Origin: Annona cherimola
Taxonomy: Eukaryota > Streptophyta > Magnoliopsida > Magnoliales > Annonaceae
DNA: 64,000 bases
Assembly: GCA_030490835.1 (NCBI GenBank)
Contig: CM059974.1
Span: 2,115,501 to 2,179,500, forward strand
Direction: 5' to 3'
Shown here: one piece after another, positions 35,491 to 47,365 of the stretch
Numbering within the stretch: position 1 is the first letter of the stretch
Layout: every line of letters starts with the position of its first letter
The notes under the pieces: model-generated
What the model was told of the DNA's origin: nothing
The model's database searches: none
What the model saw: the letters and a program-made list of their open reading frames with translations, nothing else
Position numbers and translations under genes: made by a program

Positions 35491-38400
35491 ATGGATGAAA
35501 AGTCTCTTGCCCTCGAGGCCATCAACAAGGAAGCTGTAGATTTGGTATGTGTTTCATAGCCATAACCATGCTTTTCTTATGGTAAAATCTAATATATATA
35601 TATATATAGGTCATTTAATAAAAAGATAAAATCGCATTTATATGTTATCAATTTTATTGAGGAAATTTATCAGTAAAATAAAATTAATAATTTTGAAATT
35701 TTGAAAACGCATAATAAATATAATAAATCTAGAGGAAAAATATATGAAAATAACATTAAATATAAATATAAGTATAAAATATATTGGGCTTTTCTCCTAT
35801 AAAACCGGGTGTAAACCGCAACCCTTTGGATTTTTTTTGTTTATTATTTAAAAATCTAATTCCTGCATCATATTATAGTGTATGGATATTTGTATGATAA
35901 AAAATATTTTAATTAAATTTATAGATAATCCATAGCAAGTACAAATGAACGAAGTTCTTTATAATTATATTTTTAATATTATAAACTATAAAAGCTTTTA
36001 ACCAATTCGATTTTTTATATTTAGGCTGAATAAATCATTTTAAACACAATTTATGGCCTATATTTTAAAAATTAAAAAAAATCTGAGATTCAAGGAGATG
36101 AAATTTGCACTCGATTTCATGGAAGAAAAGTCCAAACATATCGTAATAACAGAATATAAACTTTGACACCCGTGATAAAAAAATAAAAAAAATTCTAAAT
36201 TCTCAAGTATCATTACCATAACAAGATTAAAATCTATGCGCAAAGGTATAAATATGACTATCATAGTTTAATAACGAATGAGTGTCAAGGAGCCTGTTCG
36301 AGGCCGTCCATCTTTTCAAATAATGCATGACCCATTTTTCAAATAATGGATGGAAATTAAATATAATATCTATTATATCTGTATGGAATCCATAATAATC
36401 TACCACCAATATGGATTTTGGTGGAAAAACATATAACGTTGTTTTTTTCCCGGATCGTTTATCGATGCCTCCGCAAAATGATTTTGTCGCCGATGATTTC
36501 GACGCGGAGAGAGCTGGCCATAATCGTTCACAGAGGTCTTCTGAATCTATTGGGCCTGGGCTTTATCTGGCCCAACTTATAGTTTTACAAGCTTATCATG
36601 GCTTCTCATCCCAGCTTAAGGTCTTGTTCACGCCTTGATATCATTGCATGTTAGTTGCAGGTCTAGAACATAATTCATGGGATATTTATCACCATCAAAT
36701 CTAGAGAATAATGATTGGGTTGTAAGTATGGGCTGCCCCGAACAGTCGCAAAGCCCAGGTGGATCACCTCAATGTTGGCAACCATTGTTACGGTGTCGAT
36801 CAAAGAGCAAGTGGGCCGTAGGAGGGGGTATTCTAATTCTAAGGCTTATAAAATGGGCTAATGGCCAGAGAGCCCAGTAGCTTGTATGACGTATTTTTTC
36901 GAAGAACTCCAGAGGAGGACGCCATGTTACTTGATCCGGCCACCGGCCTAGATTGTAGTAACAACCATGTACTGATGTACACGACATTGGAGCAGTTCAG
37001 TTATAACTAACCAATGTTGGAATTCTTACAAACTGTTCTTTCATTTACATAAAATTTCATATTTCATATTCTCACAGGAGAATATCCCAATCGAGGAAGT
37101 TCTCGAGAACCTGAAATGCACGCGGAAAGGTCTGACCACAGATGCAGTTCAGGAAAGGTTGGCATTGTTTGGTTACAACAAGCTTGAGGAGAAAAAGGTC
37201 CGTAATTCATGATACGCTGGAATGAACATGAGCTGTAGTTTGTGCCCTTGCTATCGCTGTCTCTTTGTTGTATTAATGTATCTTCTTTTTTCAATTTCTA
37301 CGATCGCTTTTCAGGAAAGCAAATTTCTGAAGTTTCTTGGCTTTATGTGGAATCCTCTGTCATGGGTCATGGAAGCTGCAGCTATCATGTCTATTGCTCT
37401 TGCAAATGGAGGGGTAGTATAAAACTTCCATAAGATTTCTATATAATACATTCAACTTACAACTAGTGACAAAGTGGCAATGGAGCACAAGCTTACTCAC
37501 CGGACGCTATGTTTTGAAAATACTTTGCAGAACAAGGGCCCGGACTACCAGGATTTCATTGGAATTTTGATGTTACTTATAATCAACTCTACCATCAGTT
37601 TCATGGAAGAAAACAATGCTGGCAATGCAGCTGCTGCACTTATGGCTAGGCTTGCTCCAAAAGCCAAGGTGTGTATATATTCATGATTGCATCTTCATAT
37701 GTCTCAAGACAATCATTTTCCAGTTTAACCTATGAAATTGTCTGTTGCCTCATAATTTTTTCATCAGGTTCTGAGAGATGAGAAATGGAGTGAGGAGGAT
37801 GCCGCTGTGCTGGTTCCAGGTGATATCATCAGTATCAAACTTGGCGACATTATTCCAGCTGATGCACGTCTTCTTGAAGGAGATCCTTTAAAAATTGATC
37901 AGGTATCTAGTTTTCAAGCATTGATAACAAACATAACATGCCTTGCACATGAAAGGTGATTATGAGGCGACATAAATTGTAATTTTACTATTGCATCATT
38001 CCACAATGCTATTGAACTGTTGTGATTTGCTTCAACATATTCTCCCCATGATTCATCATCATAATGACTTGCTATCAGAAATTTCGAAAGGGGTACTATG
38101 ACTTTAATTTACTTTTTTGCTATATCGAGGGCAAAAGTGGTTCTTATGTTGTTCTACTTCTCGCCTTGAAGTCCGTTCATCAAGCAACTAGTCCTCATGG
38201 TTGATCCCTTGTGCATCTGATTTAACACCTAATTGTCAAAATACCTTCTCAGCTGCTTTGATTGAGAATCTAAAATTTGTTGTTCGGCATAAAATGGAAT
38301 GTGTAACAACCACTGGACGTTTCTCTTGGCATCATGATTCAGGAATATTTCCGAGCTCATTCTAGTGCCTTGTATCAACCGTATTACATACTGTATGTTC

Positions 38401-41400
38401 ATCATTTTGAGGTCAATTGGTATCGAGCAATTTTTGTATTGATCTATTTCATGGGATGTGTGCAATTTTTTGGGAAAATTCTTCACATATAAGAAATGAT
38501 GCATGTTCAAAGCCCTCATGTTTGACATATGTACAAACTTGATCTTTTGCCAGTCTGCTCTTACTGGAGAATCGCTGCCGGTGACCAAGAATCCTGGTGA
38601 TGGGGTCTACTCAGGTTCCACATGCAAGCAAGGTGAGATTGAAGCAGTTGTAATTGCAACTGGGGTTCATACGTTCTTTGGGAAGGCAGCTCATCTTGTC
38701 GACACTACCACACATGTTGGGCATTTCCAAAAGGTGAGGTTTTTCATGAGGCTCTTTTTCCCCCATCCTGAAAGCTTGAGCAGAAAGAAAACTTCTTGGA
38801 AAGATCTCTGGAGAAATGCCATTAATTGCATGCACAGTAAAATGCATCTATGAAGTGCTTGATTCTGGTGGATCATGCTGAGAAGAATCTCATTTGATGG
38901 CTGGCTTTTCAGGTTTTGACGTCCATTGGGAACTTCTGCATCTGTTCAATTGCCATTGGAATGATTATTGAAATTATTGGGATCTATGGGTTTCAAGGAA
39001 GAAAGTATCGCGTTGGTATCGACAATCTCCTCGTGCTGCTCATTGGTGGGATCCCAATTGCTATGCCAACAGTGCTTTCTGTAACAATGGCCATTGGTTC
39101 ACACCGTTTATCCCAACAGGTCTGTCAACAGAAAGTGGTAGTGGCGAGTTTAAGATTTACTTGATTAATCGAGTAATTGAAACTGCACCTATGACAGGCA
39201 CATTCAGGTTTCTGTTCATCACATATGTTGTTGCTTTGTCACATTTTGCAGGGTGCAATAACAAAACGGATGACGGCTATTGAGGAAATGGCCGGCATGG
39301 ATGTGTTATGCAGTGATAAAACAGGAACACTGACCCTCAACAAACTAACGGTGGATAAGACTATGATTGAGGTAAAAATTGCTCACATTATTTCTAAATG
39401 GATACACAACATTGTATCGAAAGTAATCGGTTTTTCTTCATTCTGTTTAAATTGAAGGAAAAGCTGATAACTAATTCCAAGCGCTAAATATGAAATGAAA
39501 ATTTTGGCTACGCAACGATCGAAAATTGACGGAAGTTGTAAAACAATGATTAACTCACTCTCATCTCTTCTTGTTATAGGTTTTTGTTAAAGATGTCGAC
39601 AAAGACGCTGTCGTCTTGATGGCTGCAAGAGCTTCAAGGTTGGAGAACCAGGATGCAATTGATTGTGCAATAGTTTCCATGCTGCCTGACCCCAAGGAGG
39701 TAACTTATACGCAAAAATTTTGGGGACACATGCAAGCAGAATTGATTTGCACACCAGCTTTTAGTCTTAGGACTTGCTTTTATCCCAATCCTTAAAAGAT
39801 TTTGCTTTTTTATGCTCTGTCAAAAGGCGAGAGCTGGAATTAAAGAGGTTCACTTCCTTCCATTCAACCCAACTGACAAAAGAACAGCACTAACGTACCT
39901 GGACGGACATGGTAAAATGCGTCGAGTGAGCAAAGGAGCACCAGAGCAGGTACAAGACACCATGTTCTCATTCTGGGCTGTGATGAGCCAGAAGGTCTAT
40001 CAAGAAAGATCGATTGAATTAATGTATCAAAAATTATGTTGCAATCTGTGATGTATTTCCCAGTTCTCAAATTATTTCCTCTGTAGATTCTTGCTCTGGC
40101 ATGGAACAAATCAGACATTGCACCACGGGTACATGCAATCATTGACAAGTTCGCCGAACGTGGGCTTCGGTCTCTTGCTGTTGCTCGTCAGGTGGTTCAG
40201 CATGATTTTTCCTCCCTTCGTCCTGACTTGTTACCTGTTTGGAGATTAGACTTGCTTCTTTATGATTTTGGCATTTGCCGGTATATTGAAATTGGGTATT
40301 TTTCTTTCATTTAGGAAGTACCTGCTGGTACCAAAGACAGCCCTGGAGGACCTTGGGAATTCATTGGGCTTCTTCCTCTCTTCGATCCTCCTCGCCATGA
40401 CAGTGCCGAAACAATTAGAAGAGCCCTTGATCTTGGAGTGAGCGTGAAGATGATAACAGGTTTGCATCAAATGTCATGCAGCTGAGCATTTTTATCCCCT
40501 GTAATGTAGCACATGCAGCTGTTCTCAGATTGCATATATCTAAATAATGCTTGATCATGCATCTGATTGTTTTTCAGTGGTTAAGCTTCTTGCTTCCAAA
40601 AACTTCAACTGTCTTTTCTTTTCTTTTCCATTCCACCCAGCATTTCTAGTTTGACCAGTTACTTGCAGAGCTTTGCCACGTTGGAACAGTAGATGACCAG
40701 TCAGATCTATCATTTCCTTTGTTACAGGTGATCAGTTGGCAATTGCTAAGGAAACTGGGCGCCGGCTTGGAATGGGTACAAACATGTACCCATCTTCATC
40801 TTTGCTAGGCGAATCCAAGGATGAAACAATGGCTGCACTGCCAGTGGATGAGCTCATCGAGAAAGCTGATGGTTTTGCAGGGGTCTTTCCTGGTAAAGTT
40901 TTTCACTTACTCTGCTGCTTTATTATTCATATGATGTGATCTCTTATACATTTTTCTTCTGCAGAGCACAAGTATGAAATTGTGAAGAAACTCCAAGGTC
41001 GAAAGCACATCTGTGGAATGACAGGTGATGGTGTGAATGATGCACCTGCCTTAAAGAAGGCTGACATAGGAATTGCAGTGGCAGATGCAACAGATGCTGC
41101 ACGAGGTGCATCAGACATTGTTTTAACAGAGCCTGGATTGAGTGTGATCATTAGTGCTGTCTTAACAAGCCGTGCAATTTTTCAGAGAATGAAGAACTAC
41201 ACTGTAATCTGGGATTTCTCGTTTGTCGCATGTTTTACTTGTTATGTTCTGCCTCATTTTCAATGCCAGTTGAAACCTGGATTTTAGTCAAATTGATTGG
41301 AAAATTCTTAATCCCAACTTATATTAGGAGAAGAGACCTCAGTAATTCAAGAACCAAATCTGGTTATTTATGTAAAGTTGGCAATGATCCAACAGTTCTT

Positions 41401-43744
41401 GAAATTTCTGTCGTGCTCCATGCTTCCCTGATGCCTAAATGAAATTGAATTGTTAGTTTTTCGTAAGACACTTATCAACAAAAAATTATATGTATGCGTG
41501 GAAATGTCCTGAAGCTTTCACTCATTTCTTCTGTCATGCAGATATATGCTGTGTCTATCACTATCCGTATTGTGGTAAGTTGTCAGCAGTATTCTCTTGT
41601 TCCTCTATTTTCTCCTCAATTCTCTAAGAAAACATGAAATAAGTATACTATTATGCGAAGTTTTCTTGAGAATAGTCCTGGGGAAATGCAACAATAGGAA
41701 TGAAATTTTTTTGTTAGCAAAGAACAATGATTTCTAACCAAATTTATTTACCATGGAACAGCTAGGCTTTACGTTGCTCTGTCTATTCTGGGAATTTGAT
41801 TTCCCTCCCTTCATGGTTCTTGTCATCGCGATCCTCAATGATGGTCAGAACATCTATCTTGAATTTGTAGATAAGATCTTTTGCTGTGGTTTGCCACATA
41901 TTAGGATTTATCTTTGTGCTTGATTACAGGGACCATCATGACAATCTCCAAGGATAGAGTCAAGCCTTCTCCAAGTCCTGACAGTTGGAAACTAAGTGAA
42001 ATTTTTGCAACCGGAGTCGTAATTGGGACTTATCTTGCTGTCATGACTGTTTTCTTCTTCTGGTTGGCCTATGAGACCGAATTTTTCCACGTAATCTCTT
42101 ATTTCCTTTATGCCACTAGCGATACTTGACCATTCATTGGCATCTAGTGCTCCCTAATTCTTAATCATGATTAATTGACTTATTTATTACATTAGCACTC
42201 ATTTTCGGTTGCCTGAGAACCTAATGATGCTCATGTTCATCCTGTGTTTTCTTTTCAGGATCACTTCGGTGTAGACAGTCTAAAGAAAAAGGGCCATTGG
42301 AGCCATGAGGAAAAGAAGAGGAACCAAGCAAAGCTTGCGTCTGCTGTGTATCTTCAAGTAAGCACCATCAGCCAGGCATTGATCTTTGTCACACGCTCCA
42401 GGAGCTGGTCTTTCATGGAACGACCTGGAATTCTGCTTGTTATAGCCTTCATCATTGCTCAACTGGTATGAACCGTGGCATCATGTAGTTCTACCTTTAC
42501 ATTGATTTTCGAACACAAACACCATCAATTGCAAGGGTTTCAGAAGGAAAGCTCCAGCTACACTGTTTTCTTCTGAGTTTTTAATTCTCATTTTCATGCT
42601 TTCAAAGTATGAGTTGAATTCTCTGCTGGCTGCCTCCTTCATTTGCTCTTGAAAGCAAAATGACCTGCATTTTCCACTTATTCATCTCAGAACATGAAAT
42701 TTAAGTAAAAAGCGTTCAATGGTACTAGGAGTTGTTTGCCCTTGCAGTTTGCTACTGTGATATCTGCCACAATGACTTGGAATGTTGCTGGTATTAGAAA
42801 GATTGGCTGGGAGTGGACAGGAGTTGTCTGGCTTTTCAATACAGTGACTTACATTCTGCTCGATCCCATCAAGTTTGCTGTCCGCTACTCACTCAGTGGG
42901 AAACCTTGGGACCTAATGCTTAATCAAAGGGTCTGTAGTTCACTACTTTATTATCTTCCCCCTCCATGAAATTCTACTTTTGGTTCAAATTCTCTGTTTT
43001 CTTCTGCTGTTTTCGTGCATTGGCCTTTCTGTTGTCTGGTTTAATTTGGGTGTCGTTAATTCAGCTTTTCTTGATCTATGATCAACAGACGGCGTTCACG
43101 AACCAAAAGGACTTCGGTAGGGAAGCTCGGGAAGCAGCATGGGCACATGAGCAGCGGACTCTGCATGGCCTCCAGTCACTTGATACCAAGTTTAATGAGC
43201 GCGGCACTTTCAGAGAAATCAACCAGATGGCTGAGGAGGCTAGAAGGCGTGCAGATATTGCAAGGTCAGCCATTTGTTCTAATCTCTATTCTATTAACCT
43301 ATGACCATCTGAAAATCGAAATAGCCAACTACAATTTGATGACCCTGAGGAATTTGGCCTAGAGTTTCATGTATCTTAGTGCAGCTAACGCACCCTCTTC
43401 ATGCAATATTATTGGCTCTCTTTCACTATAGAAAAGAGACGAACTGATGTACAGAAGGAGATACAGACTAAGTATTGGAAAAGTCTTCCAAGTTCCAAAA
43501 ATGGGGTAAAAAAAAACCTCTGAGAAGCTGAGAATCCACGAACGGTGAATTCAAGACACAGCCTTTTGTTTTGTTTTGTTTTGTTCCTCTTTCTCATATT
43601 CGATCAATGAGGGTCATCATTCTCAACATTCCTTTACTGTTTCATAGACTGAGGGAGCTCCACACACTGAAAGGCAGGGTCGAATCCTTTGCTAAACTGA
43701 AAGGATTGGACCTCGACGCAATAAACCAACACTACACTCTGTAG
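35491..43744 (+). CDS. Plasma-membrane H+-ATPase (P3A P-type ATPase, AHA family)
   Basis: It pumps H+ out of the cell at ATP cost, energising secondary transport. The 21 exons are 35491-35544, 37078-37197, 37315-37413, 37531-37668, 37768-37902, 38554-38733, 38913-39119, 39252-39371, 39580-39699, 39827-39949, 40087-40191, 40315-40459, 40728-40892, 40965-41203, 41542-41574, 41762-41843, 41930-42090, 42259-42465, 42748-42930, 43089-43264 and 43648-43744. They join in frame to 962 aa. Motifs: LTGES (185-189) of the actuator, CSDKTGTLT with phosphorylated Asp333, [16 protein letters not shown] (589 on), Asn110 in M2 and Asp688 in M6 (AHA2 N106/D684 equivalents). The C-terminal regulatory domain ends HYTL with penultimate Thr961, the 14-3-3 site; most relatives end YTV. 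Odd points: a basic insert, [13 protein letters not shown] (751-763), and divergent helices M9-M10. Every splice boundary fits GT-AG. Confidence 0.95.
35545..37077 (+). other. Intron 1 of the H+-ATPase with a promoter-like patch
   Basis: The first 850 bp are AT-rich filler. From about 36410 to 36990 it becomes GC-richer with several GGCCCA/TGGGCC/TGGGCT (site II-like) motifs, for example near 36549-36573, 36748, 36809, 36855 and 36869, and a TTATAAAA at about 36846. No protein frame here is recognisable. It could be an internal promoter or enhancer. Confidence 0.4.
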
Positions 43745-44500
43745 CAGTCTCGCCAGAGCTCTTTTCTTCTAATGGCCATCTTCCAATCGATGGGACGAAT
43801 TGTAGGCAGAGCTCGGTTATATGCAGCCCTTCCTGGCATATCTATTTCTTATTAGGACAGAGGAATAAACGATGTTTTGTTCAAGATTTTAATAGTTCTC
43901 AATGTCTGAAATTTTTTGAGTTGCCATGAACATTGCAATTTGCTGGTTAATGGACTTGATGTATCATGTATATGCCCGTCGCCACGTTTTCCTTTGATCG
44001 GTCATCCCTCCTCAACGGAAATGGAAATACAAGAGCATATCTTTCTTGCTTGGGTTCTATCATCTCAGACTCCCCATCACAACAGAACATGTGAACGAAT
44101 AAGAAATCTCAGCATCTAAAATACAAAGAACACTACGTATCCATCATGCAACCTGCTCTTGTTCTCTGCTCACCATACGTTGCCTCGTTAATTTAACCTT
44201 TTTCGGCAGCAACATTTTGAAACAATTAGCCCGAAAAGTAGTGTCCCCTAATTATCGTACAACTTACGAAAAACATAAAATCTAATGATCTGATTGGAGG
44301 ATTTAGAAAATGGTTAATACGCTAATATGCCATTGCTAGTCCGGATTCCAGTTAGTGAGGGAATCTACCTAAGATTGACATGTCTGATCTCCCTACTGCC
44401 ATCGAGGTGAGGCCTCATGATCGCAGTGACGCTCGGTTCGTTGTAGCGCCCCCGTCTACCATGGAATTCAAGCAATGCCTCCGTCACGGAGGAATGCCAT
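43745..44500 (+). other. H+-ATPase 3'UTR and flank, no further gene
   Basis: The likely 3'UTR extends to about 43900. The rest is mixed-composition DNA without a recognisable frame. Confidence 0.5.
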
Positions 44501-44506
44501 CCCCTC

Positions 44507-44740
44507 AGAGCACCTAGGTGCATTAAATTATTTTTTTATTTTTAAAAAAAAAAATTTACTTAAAATGCTATTAATTTTTAAAAATCAAAAATAAATATCT
44601 AAAATACTCCAAAAATAGTAAAAATTGATACACATGTTAAATACACTTAGATTACCACTTGTATAAAAAAATTTAAAAAAAAATTAAAAAATGATTTAAT
44701 GCACCCGGGTGCACTAAAGCTAAGTGCACCTGATCGCATT
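44507..44740. mobile_element. MITE, same family as 7254-7581
   Basis: Left end GGTGCATTAAATTA and right end TTTAATGCACCCGGGTGCAC with AAGCTAAGTGCACCTG. The core AAAATTGATACACATGTTAA and ACACTTAGATTACCACTTG match the 7254 copy. Confidence 0.7.
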
Positions 44741-45244
44741 CCCATCACGGAATATTGAAAGTGCAGACACGTGGAAAATCCCATTTTCTTCTCCTTCAAC
44801 AGTATCTTCTCCATCCACCTGCATAAGAATGATGAAATAGTTTCAAATTTTTTATTTATAAATTGTTTCTTTTCACGTTTTGTATATAAAATGTTTCTTT
44901 ACTAAGTATATCTTAGTTATTACTCTTTAACTAATCAGTGATTGCAGATCAAGTAAATAAGTTAAAGAATCTTCATGGCTAAAAAAAAAGTAAAGATATG
45001 GTTTTTTTATGGTATGTAATGATGTAGAATTTATTAGCATATATTAAGTCTTAAATGTTTGTGATGCTTGTGTAATTGTTGAATGTAGGTGGGACATGAT
45101 TATAGATTTAAAAATTGAATGAATTTATAAACATATGGTATCAGTTTAGATCATGTTCAAATAGATTTAGATAGATAAAATTGAATAATTAAATGAATTT
45201 AAGTTTCATTCATAAGTTTCACCATTTAGTAAGACCTCATCGTA

Positions 45245-45482
45245 ACTATGAAAAGTTTTTAGTATAAAAGTTTTAAAATAATGTAAAATAATGTTATATA
45301 ATAGAAGTAATGATAAAAAAAATAAAGAGAATAAAGTTAAATAGATATGTTGTATAAATAATTGTGTAAAAATGTACAATAGTTATATAAGAAGATATAA
45401 ATAAATAATTCAAAGATGGGGCAACTATAGAAAGTGAAAAATTTTAATTTTAAAAGTTTTATTTTATCCAAACACACCCTTA
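45245..45482. mobile_element. Tourist-like MITE
   Basis: The right terminus CCAAACACACCC is followed by TTA (45480-45482). The interior matches the 53358 element (AAAGTTAAATAGATATGTTG, AATTGTGTAAAAATGTA). The left terminus is lost. Confidence 0.65.
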
Positions 45483-45573
45483 ATGGGCATCCATATTTGT
45501 TTCATCTTTCTCTCTTAAATTAGTATTGAACTTTAAAATTTTTAATTATAATTGTCGTAAATATATACATATA

Positions 45574-45948
45574 GGGAAATGATCCAGTGCATGCGACTGC
45601 ACCGTGCAGTCCATGCACTGTGGGCCCCTCCTGATCATTTCCCATAAATCCACCCCACCCATTGTATTTAGAATTGTTCACTTTATTACCATACCAATTT
45701 TCATCCAAATCCAACATGTGTGTAGTCTCCATCTTAAAATAGTGCAAAATCAACGTAATAAAATAGTTTAATATAAATATCAAGTTTAAAGTGGTTTTTT
45801 CAACATCTAAACCGTCTAAAGTATGATTTATATATGCATAAATGAGTGTATAAAGTTTAATTACAATCTAATATGTGTGGGGTCCATTTTACAGCCGACT
45901 GCACCGTAATTACAGTGCAGTCCGACTGCACAGGATCGGTTCCCATAT
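45574..45948 (-). mobile_element. (TA)n-associated MITE, copy D (best termini)
   Basis: The left end GGGAAATGATCCAGTGCA and the right end TGCACAGGATCGGTTCCC form inverted repeats, with subterminal palindromes GACTGCACCGTGCAGTCC and GCAGTCCGACTGCAC. It is flanked by ATATATACATATA on the left and (AT)n at 45949-45966 on the right. The interior is the reverse of copy C. Confidence 0.85.
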
Positions 45949-45966
45949 ATATATATATATATATAT

Positions 45967-46527
45967 TTAAAAAAATGTAGGATTTCAAGGCAAAATATTT
46001 GCCCCACTCCTCAAACCCGTTCCAATTCAATTTCCGTCTGTCGCATACTTGGATCCCATGCTTTGCGAATTACCAACCTGCAGCATTACATGGATGGAAC
46101 TTTGTGGACTGGTTGCAACATTCTAATATCGTTGGATCACGTTGGAAATAACATGGTTAAAAAGAATTTTATCGTCCAAGGTGAAATGTGTAATTGTATT
46201 AACTTTTACCTTTTTATTGATTTTTTGTTCAAACTTGTCAGACCTCATAAAAGACAATAACTCAACTCAACTTTGTTAAACTTCATTACAGTCCACTAAT
46301 TTATGTTAAATCTAATAATCTTAAATGGGCTTTATAAACTATGGGAAGTGATTCAGATTTTGTCTGTTGCAGTCTTTTATCTGTACCTCAAAATTTGTCC
46401 ACATCCACTGTGAGGAGTGATCCAAATTCCAATCCTTTATTACTATTATTTTTAATATTTATACCAATATTTCTCTATATTATGATGTCAAAAATTACAT
46501 CTAAAAATTTTTATATGCTATATTTTT
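45967..46527. other. Intergenic DNA, no gene seen
   Basis: Short frames (64-65 codons) of random composition only. Confidence 0.5.
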
Positions 46528-46857
46528 TTAGATAATTTGCAAATATATCTATGTAATTTGACCATAATGGTAAATATACTCACATTTTCAAAATTGCAAA
46601 TAACTCCCAAATAGTTTGACAATAATTACAAATATCTTCACATTATCGTATATCCATCATAGCATAATTATATTTATAAATATATGCAAACTAATATTAC
46701 AAATATACCAATATAGTTTGCATAATTTGCAAATATACTCTTGTCATAAAGAAGCTATGAGAGCGTACATAAAATTACAACTATGATCAAATTATATGAA
46801 GATTATTTGCAATTATAGTTAAATAATGTAGGTACATTTGCAAATTATCTTATATTT
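46528..46857. mobile_element. Foldback MITE, family also at 31.2 kb
   Basis: Left arm GATAATTTGCAAATATATCT ... AAATTGCAAATAACTCCC pairs with the reverse complement of the right arm AGATAATTTGCAAATGTACC ... AATTGCAAATAATCTTC. Non-coding. Confidence 0.65.
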
Positions 46858-47365
46858 TCAAATTTAAGAGTTTATACATTCACTCTCAAACAATGTTAAA
46901 TATTTACAAATATATCTATATATGTTTTTCATCAAAATATCTTTGGTGTCATAGGTATATGCCTATTAATCATATTATAAATGGTTTGGATTTAAAAGAA
47001 TTTGAACAATTATTCTACAATATTTTATTTTTCTCATTTCAGAGTACAAAGCAAAATAACCCACACGCAGAGTTATACTTCCAGTTATTTACAGTTGCAC
47101 ATAAAGAATATATAAAAATTTACCGACCAAATTCTAAAAAGCGTGGATTGAACCACCGGATCGAAATGACTCTTTGTCCTTCCCACAAACTCATCTTTAA
47201 GTAGTTCAGATCATAGCAATATTTGAAACGATAAGGAGAAAATTGCTTTGGAGCTTATGAAAAGAATTGCCTTATGAACTCACCAAATACAATTGACCAT
47301 CAGTGGTCGGCGCAGCCGGAAGAAATACAGAACCATATTTTACATTTTCTTTTGAGCTAGTTATA
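46858..47365. other. EGY2 3' flank, no gene seen
   Basis: Holds the presumed EGY2 3'UTR (minus strand). The 103-codon plus frame at 46893-47204 is AT-rich with no domain. Confidence 0.45.

Noticed and set aside
38229..38588. 119-codon minus-strand frame across H+-ATPase intron 5 and exon 6.
   Set aside because: It is antisense to a conserved exon and otherwise composed of intron sequence.
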